Source: Ignavibacteriaceae bacterium
GTDB taxonomy: Bacteria > Bacteroidota > Ignavibacteria > Ignavibacteriales > Ignavibacteriaceae
Length of the DNA stretch: 38,506 nucleotides
Assembly (NCBI GenBank): GCA_013388525.1
Contig: JACAFA010000145.1
Coordinates: forward strand, 1 to 38,506
Reading direction: 5' to 3'
The notes below the pieces were generated by a model. It was not told where the DNA came from and did no database searches. It worked only from the letters and a program-made list of their open reading frames with translations. Positions 34,401 through 38,506 of the stretch are shown piece by piece (the first letter of the stretch is position 1; each line of letters opens with the position of its first letter). The translations under genes were made by a program, and so were the position numbers.

Positions 34401-37400
34401 CAGAAACTTACCCGATAGACCTGACATTCTTTGGTGGCGCGAGCTCAACAAATACTGTGACCATCAAACCCGCCGTTGGCGTTAACGCAGTAATCCCTGG
34501 CGTCACAGGACAGACAACTGCTTCTATCTGGTTGGAATCTGGTGGTTATTATATAATTGACGGTTCTAACACAGTTGGTGGAACAACAAGAAATCTAACT
34601 ATACAATCAGTTGGTTCTTATCCCGCTGTACATTTCTATAGCAGCGGTAACAACAACGTAGTTAAGAACTGTATTATTGAAGCACAATCCACCAGCACCG
34701 GTTCAGGTGCATTGATTCTTGCAGCAGGAACAGGCAGCAGTAATAACTTGATTGATAACTGTTTGTTCAGACCTTATAGTGGTGGTTCAAGATATGGAAT
34801 TGGTGTTTATTTGTTCTCATCATTCTTAGGAACTAATAACGTCATTTCAAACTGCGAATTCAAAGATTTTAATGATCGTGCTATCACCATACAAGGTGCT
34901 CTTGGTGCAGATAATAATGATGCGATTGGAAACGTTATTTATCAGACAACTCCATCATCAGCATCCAGTGTCTATGGTTTCTACCTTGGTAGAGCACTGA
35001 ACACTGACATCGTAGGTAACCAGGTATTCAATCTTTCCAGTGTCAGTGCATCTCCTACTATTTACGGATTGTATGCAATTTTAGCAAGCGCTGATATGAC
35101 GGTTAAACTTACCAATAATACATTTTCATTAGGCGGGCTTAATGCTGCCGGAACTATCAAAGGAGTAGATTACTTTGGTTATTCAGTAAATAATTTTGAG
35201 ATGTATTATAACACAGTTTATATAGCAGGAAGTGGTGTAACCGCCGGAACAACCGGTGCTGTTGTTAAACGTGATGCTGTTAATAACTGGGTAATGGTTG
35301 ATAATGTTTTCTTAAATGAAAGATCAAACGGAACAGGAACTGGATTCCACTATGGAGCTCAGTTTACGAATACCACTGCTACAACCTATACTATGAATTA
35401 TAATGATTATTATGCAAATGGTGCTGGTGGATTACTTGGAATATGGGGAACCGCAAATGTAGACAGCTTATTGGAGTGGCAGAATGTAACTCTTCAGGAC
35501 GCAAACTCAATTAATTTAGATCCTTTGTTAGTTTCTGAATCTGATTTACGTCCTTATGTAAATTCACCAGTAATTGGTGCAGGAACGCCAGTTGCCGGGA
35601 TTACCACTGATATACTTGGAGTAACACGAAGCGTAACAACACCAACAATGGGTGCTTATGAACAGGGTGCGCCGCTTCCAAGTGTTGCCGATCCAACAGG
35701 AGTATCTGCAACTGCGATTAGTGGGACGCAGATAGACGTTGCATTTACGCCTAATGGTAATAATAATAATGTTGTAATAGTATACAATCTAACAGGTATC
35801 TTCACTACTCCAACAGGAACACCAACAGTTGGTGGTACTTTAGCTGGGGGAGAAGTATTGTATATTGGAACAACATCTCCTTATTCTCATACATCACTGA
35901 CACCTGTTACAACTTATTATTATAAATTATTCTCTTATGATGGAAGTAATTATTCACCTGGTGTTAATGCAAGTGCAACAACTCCATGTGCATCAATTAC
36001 AACATTCCCTTGGACTGAAGGGTTTGAAACTGTTACAATCCCTGCATTACCAAATTGCTGGTATGAAGATCCAAGCAGTGGTGGTTGGGTAACTACAAAT
36101 AATTCTAATTCAACATACGATGCAGATGCTCGTACTGGTGCTCAATTCTTGCGTGAGGCATATAGTGCAATCGATGAGTTCGTTTGGACGCCGGGTTTTG
36201 AACTAGTAGCCGGAACCTCTTATGACTTCAAATTCTGGTGGGCTGGTGATAATTATTCAGGATGGACTGGTGATGTATTCTATAATACTTCTCAGACATC
36301 GACCGGTGCAACCCAATTAGGAACTTCTTTTGTTACAAGTGGTGAAACAACAACGAAGACGTACCAGCAGGAAACCTATCAATTCACTCCAACGACAAAT
36401 GGGACATATTATTTCGCAATCAGGGTTAATGCTTCCAGTGTTCCCTGGTATTTAAGCTTTGATGATATGACTTTCGACCTGACTCCTACCGTACCAGTCT
36501 TTAGCATTACACCATCATCTAAAGATTATGGAACAACTCTGGCAGGTAATTCTATAGCTCAGGATTTCACTATTTCAAATGCTGGTGTTGGTACATTAAC
36601 GATCAACGCTGGTGGAATAACATTAACCGGCCCCGATCCAAGCCAATTCACTATTGGCAGTGTTACCTATCCAATCAATCTAAATGCAGGAGAATCAACA
36701 GTTATCACTGTCTCCTTTACTCCGACTAGTGCTGGAGTTAAAAATGCAACTTTACAAATAGTACACAATGCTGCAGGTTCACCTGCAACAGTTGCATTAA
36801 CTGGTAAAGCATTGCCTGCAGGTATTTTATTCGAAGACTTTACGGCGGTAAATGCATTAGACCGTTGGACAGTTGTTAATCTGGATAGTGGTGCAAATAT
36901 GTGGGAGAGATTAACAAGTAAATTTAATTCTTCTCCTGCTTCAGCTGGTTCATATTATGAATCTTCGACATTACAGAATAATGATTGGCTGATTTCACCC
37001 AAACTTTCAGTAGTGTCGGGCGATAGCTTAATGTTCTGGCATAGTATCCAAAGTGCGACTTATCCGGAAAGCTTGTATGTTAAGATTGGAACAACTAATG
37101 ATCCAAATACAGGTACGTGGACAAATCTTGCTATCATCTTGGATAATACAACCACGTGGAAACAAAAGAAGTACAGTTTGGAACCGTGGGCAGGTCAGAA
37201 TATTTATGTTGCCTTTGTAAACAGAAGTTTGGATGCATGGGTATTGTATGTTGATGATATAATTGGTCCTCTTGTTTATGTACCAGCAGTTGATCTTGCA
37301 TTTACTGATTTCTATCAGTCAACAGGATTACCAACTCCCAGACCGGGTGAGAATTTCACTGATTACAAAGTGTCTTTGAATTATGAATCGATGAAGAATG

Positions 37401-38506
37401 ATAAAAAACCAATAAGTGTTCTATCAAATAATAATGCAGGAGTTCACTCTACTATTGTTGAAAGAATAACTCCTGTTTCATATGATGGAATTATTCCATT
37501 CAGTCCTGAATTAGCTAACATCGGTGTTAAGGGTGTGATTAATAATGTTGGGCTTAATTCTGCTTCCTACAATTTAGATTGGACGGTTGGCGGAGTAAAT
37601 CAGACACAATATGTTGGACCAAGTGTTCCTTCTAATAGTGCTGATACAGCAAATTTATCTTTCACTTCTACTAATATTGGTACATTCTTGACAACAGGAA
37701 TAATTACAGTAACTGCGGATGAAAATCTAAGTAATAATGATAATGAATTCCGTATGCGTGTATATCCTGATGCATTCACCCGTACGATTTATGATCGTGG
37801 TGATAATATTGTCGATACATATATCGGATGGGGAAGTGCTACAATCAGAATGAAAGCAGGTGTAAGGTTCACAGCCCCGGCAACAGATATTAAGTTAGCT
37901 GGTGTTGATTATATCTGTAGAACTGAAGCAGTCACAAATGGTACTTGGGAAATCCAGGTAAGAGATACTAGTTCGTCATCTGGTGCCCCAGGTGCTGTCC
38001 TGTACTCCAAAGTTTACAGTGCAGCAGATTATTTTGCCGGTGCAGGTGATTACATTTTCTTCCCATTCGATAATAGTGCACCTGTAATACCAGCTGGTAA
38101 TGAATATTGGATTACCATTAAAGCTCCTCTTGGTATTTTATATCCAGGTGCTGCTCATAATAATGGATTTACAGCAGGTCATAGCTACTATGAAGGATCT
38201 ACTGATACTACTCTTTGGTATCCGCTTATTATAACTACAGAAAGAGCATGGATTATGCGTTCAGTTGAAGTAGAAGCTGCAAACACATTCCAGTTATCAG
38301 TAAACATATTGAACGGATGGAACATGGTATCAATACCGGGCTTACATCCAGTAGATCAGAATGTAAATACCTGGTGGCAATACAGAGATCCGGGCGCTAA
38401 CGTGTTCAAGTATTCCGGTGGATATCAGGTAGTTTCTTTAGCAACACCTGGAATTGGTTACTGGATGAAACACGCAGGGGCAAGAACCTACAACACAGGT
38501 GATGAA
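31442..38506 (+). CDS. Giant secreted beta-helix/adhesin-like mosaic protein, 3' end outside window
   Basis: ATG at 31442 with GGAGGG 3 nt upstream; the frame was read at several points and stays open for 2355 codons to the edge. Signal peptide 1-22. Residues about 25-735 are right-handed beta-helix repeats rich in Thr/Asn/Tyr with recurring YGIY/YNN turns. About 740-865 is an Ig-like linker domain, and about 953-1415 a second beta-helix. Then come an fn3-like domain (1416-1514), a choice-of-anchor J-like domain (1517-1682), an ASH/choice-of-anchor D-like domain (1686-1791), a second J-like domain (1796-1944), a CARDB-like stretch (1945-2109), a beta domain, and an ILNGWNMVSIPG region (from about 2288). 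A T9SS sorting tail is expected beyond the window. Probably cell-surface; ligand unknown. Confidence 0.9.
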   Translation, partial: MFKNIFKFVTTVFLLAIFAYSQNSFGQLSGTYTIPGTPFATIKAAVDSLNLVGVGTGGVTFNVTAGYTESITAPITITATGSAGNAIVFQKSGAGANPLVTRTDVGTIATSAIGADGDAVFRMNGTDYITFNGIDVTATDQGIEYGYYTFKPSGTDGCQFVTITNCVVTMTKGTSGYVIGINISNGPLSSSSATGVVVTGASGMNSNVTITGNTVQNVHAGVYVRGATAYYDSSITIGQSGAGNIITNFGGGNASSTYGVYFIYVENPSVAYNTITSATHGATLYGIFYSSVSGDVVGSNNAFTMANNAASSATYYIYNANTVTTANYNNNTFAAGTLSSTGTVYLIYASSGTPIVNVSGNQTSGSITRTGASGSFYCYYNLGSPASGTETLSNNNFSNISVTGSSLLYGIYSNTATGQNRVSYNNTISNWTGGTGSCYAIYHLSTTSNTIYNNSIHDITTGGTFYGLYFTGTNPTVYGNNVYNITTTGTTLYGIYDAGTGTTNCYKNQVYNLTANNATATLYGFYISTGTSNYVYNNFVSDLKTPILNSTTLTGMYISGGTFIGLYYNTIYLNATSSGTNFGSNGIYASTTPTVDLRNNVVVNASTPNGTGFSIAYRRSTTTLTTYAAASNNNCFYAGTPSASNLIFYDGTNSDQTLAAYKTRVSPRDAASVSENPPFVNVTTAPYDLHINTAVATQLESGGTPVSTPVAITDDFDGNARNATTPDIGGDEFAGTPQDLTPPSISYSLISNQSYLLTSVSLTATITDFSGVAGGSNSPRLYIKKINDVSYVFDNNPTIVGDDYTFTIPYSAIGGVAIGDTIVYYVAAQDVPGNAGTNPAGGSGSNPPGTTPPPVPNAYLIVDIPLSGTYTVGISSFEMLTGKKLTFETRTRTVTRDMNGVDAYEDINSNINEKEKPGVPDYSPRYQTITETYVEILENGKPFDMSFFANNPTLAAYPTITAAIADLKLRGASGPVTFLLVDTLYASETYPIDLTFFGGASSTNTVTIKPAVGVNAVIPGVTGQTTASIWLESGGYYIIDGSNTVGGTTRNLTIQSVGSYPAVHFYSSGNNNVVKNCIIEAQSTSTGSGALILAAGTGSSNNLIDNCLFRPYSGGSRYGIGVYLFSSFLGTNNVISNCEFKDFNDRAITIQGALGADNNDAIGNVIYQTTPSSASSVYGFYLGRALNTDIVGNQVFNLSSVSASPTIYGLYAILASADMTVKLTNNTFSLGGLNAAGTIKGVDYFGYSVNNFEMYYNTVYIAGSGVTAGTTGAVVKRDAVNNWVMVDNVFLNERSNGTGTGFHYGAQFTNTTATTYTMNYNDYYANGAGGLLGIWGTANVDSLLEWQNVTLQDANSINLDPLLVSESDLRPYVNSPVIGAGTPVAGITTDILGVTRSVTTPTMGAYEQGAPLPSVADPTGVSATAISGTQIDVAFTPNGNNNNVVIVYNLTGIFTTPTGTPTVGGTLAGGEVLYIGTTSPYSHTSLTPVTTYYYKLFSYDGSNYSPGVNASATTPCASITTFPWTEGFETVTIPALPNCWYEDPSSGGWVTTNNSNSTYDADARTGAQFLREAYSAIDEFVWTPGFELVAGTSYDFKFWWAGDNYSGWTGDVFYNTSQTSTGATQLGTSFVTSGETTTKTYQQETYQFTPTTNGTYYFAIRVNASSVPWYLSFDDMTFDLTPTVPVFSITPSSKDYGTTLAGNSIAQDFTISNAGVGTLTINAGGITLTGPDPSQFTIGSVTYPINLNAGESTVITVSFTPTSAGVKNATLQIVHNAAGSPATVALTGKALPAGILFEDFTAVNALDRWTVVNLDSGANMWERLTSKFNSSPASAGSYYESSTLQNNDWLISPKLSVVSGDSLMFWHSIQSATYPESLYVKIGTTNDPNTGTWTNLAIILDNTTTWKQKKYSLEPWAGQNIYVAFVNRSLDAWVLYVDDIIGPLVYVPAVDLAFTDFYQSTGLPTPRPGENFTDYKVSLNYESMKNDKKPISVLSNNNAGVHSTIVERITPVSYDGIIPFSPELANIGVKGVINNVGLNSASYNLDWTVGGVNQTQYVGPSVPSNSADTANLSFTSTNIGTFLTTGIITVTADENLSNNDNEFRMRVYPDAFTRTIYDRGDNIVDTYIGWGSATIRMKAGVRFTAPATDIKLAGVDYICRTEAVTNGTWEIQVRDTSSSSGAPGAVLYSKVYSAADYFAGAGDYIFFPFDNSAPVIPAGNEYWITIKAPLGILYPGAAHNNGFTAGHSYYEGSTDTTLWYPLIITTERAWIMRSVEVEAANTFQLSVNILNGWNMVSIPGLHPVDQNVNTWWQYRDPGANVFKYSGGYQVVSLATPGIGYWMKHAGARTYNTGDE
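32650..33060 (+). repeat. Beta-helix repeat block within the giant protein
   Basis: Successive coils of about 30 residues repeat a pattern of YNNxI/VxxI ... GTxYGIY: seen at SSLLYGIYSNTA, GSCYAIYHLSTT, GTFYGLYFTGTN, TTLYGIYDAGTG and ATLYGFYISTGT. Each coil ends in Y-G-(I/L/F)-Y. DNA identity between coils is low, so they are old repeats kept by structure. Confidence 0.75.

Overview
The window looks like a chromosomal segment of an Ignavibacteria-type bacterium (Bacteroidota/Chlorobiota/Ignavibacteriota group). This rests on low G+C, a PorV-like outer-membrane protein and a PorD (DUF4835) protein of the type IX secretion system (T9SS), a SusA-like periplasmic amylase, a Bacteroidetes-type serine palmitoyltransferase, promoters with a Bacteroidetes-style TAnnTTTG -10 box, and a giant secreted mosaic protein with a GWNMVSIPG-type tail. 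Species-level placement is inference.

Layout. 1-1286 (minus): 5' part of an ICMT/PEMT-like membrane methyltransferase and a lipoprotein with a clear terminator. 1479-4581 (plus): maltodextrin pair, a secreted GH13 amylase and an SLC45-like MFS sugar carrier. 4582-5366: a 355-nt gap and two unknown small genes, the first extremely acidic. 5443-11059 (minus): glnS, gltX and a hybrid sensor with three receivers whose phospho-acceptor His is Ser. 11281-14168 (minus): a helix-hairpin-helix/outer-membrane protein and a PorV-like protein; 14306-15181 (plus): porD. 15230-18717: a candidate bacterial ceramide module (GNAT acyltransferase, serine palmitoyltransferase, divergent extended SDR). 18773-19773: a c-type cytochrome lipoprotein, then a partial tRNA-Ala copy, a GIY-YIG nuclease gene and an intact tRNA-Ala(GGC). 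20004-24724 (plus): MATE transporter, then a tight run of small secreted protein, SpoIID/LytB, Maf and a UPF0104 membrane protein. 24909-29820 (plus): YtxH protein, coiled-coil membrane protein, divergent EF-G2, HIT protein, MORN lipoprotein, DUF72 protein. 30068-30677: tRNA(CAT) and khpA. 30678-31441: a long leader with promoter, 11-codon leader ORF and terminator-like hairpin. 31442 to the right edge: an open reading frame of 2355 codons for a giant secreted beta-helix/adhesin protein.

How they fit together. PorV-like and PorD proteins belong to the T9SS, which is the expected export route for the giant mosaic protein, although its C-terminus lies beyond the window. Serine palmitoyltransferase, GNAT enzyme and SDR could form the ceramide backbone in the bacterial order: condensation, N-acylation, then reduction. 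The amylase/MFS pair would cut and import maltodextrins. The most notable items for follow-up are the ceramide module, the GIY-YIG/tRNA-Ala duplication, the His-less hybrid kinase, the EF-G paralog without the catalytic His, and the attenuator-like leader of the giant gene. All calls come from reading the sequence; no database search was possible.
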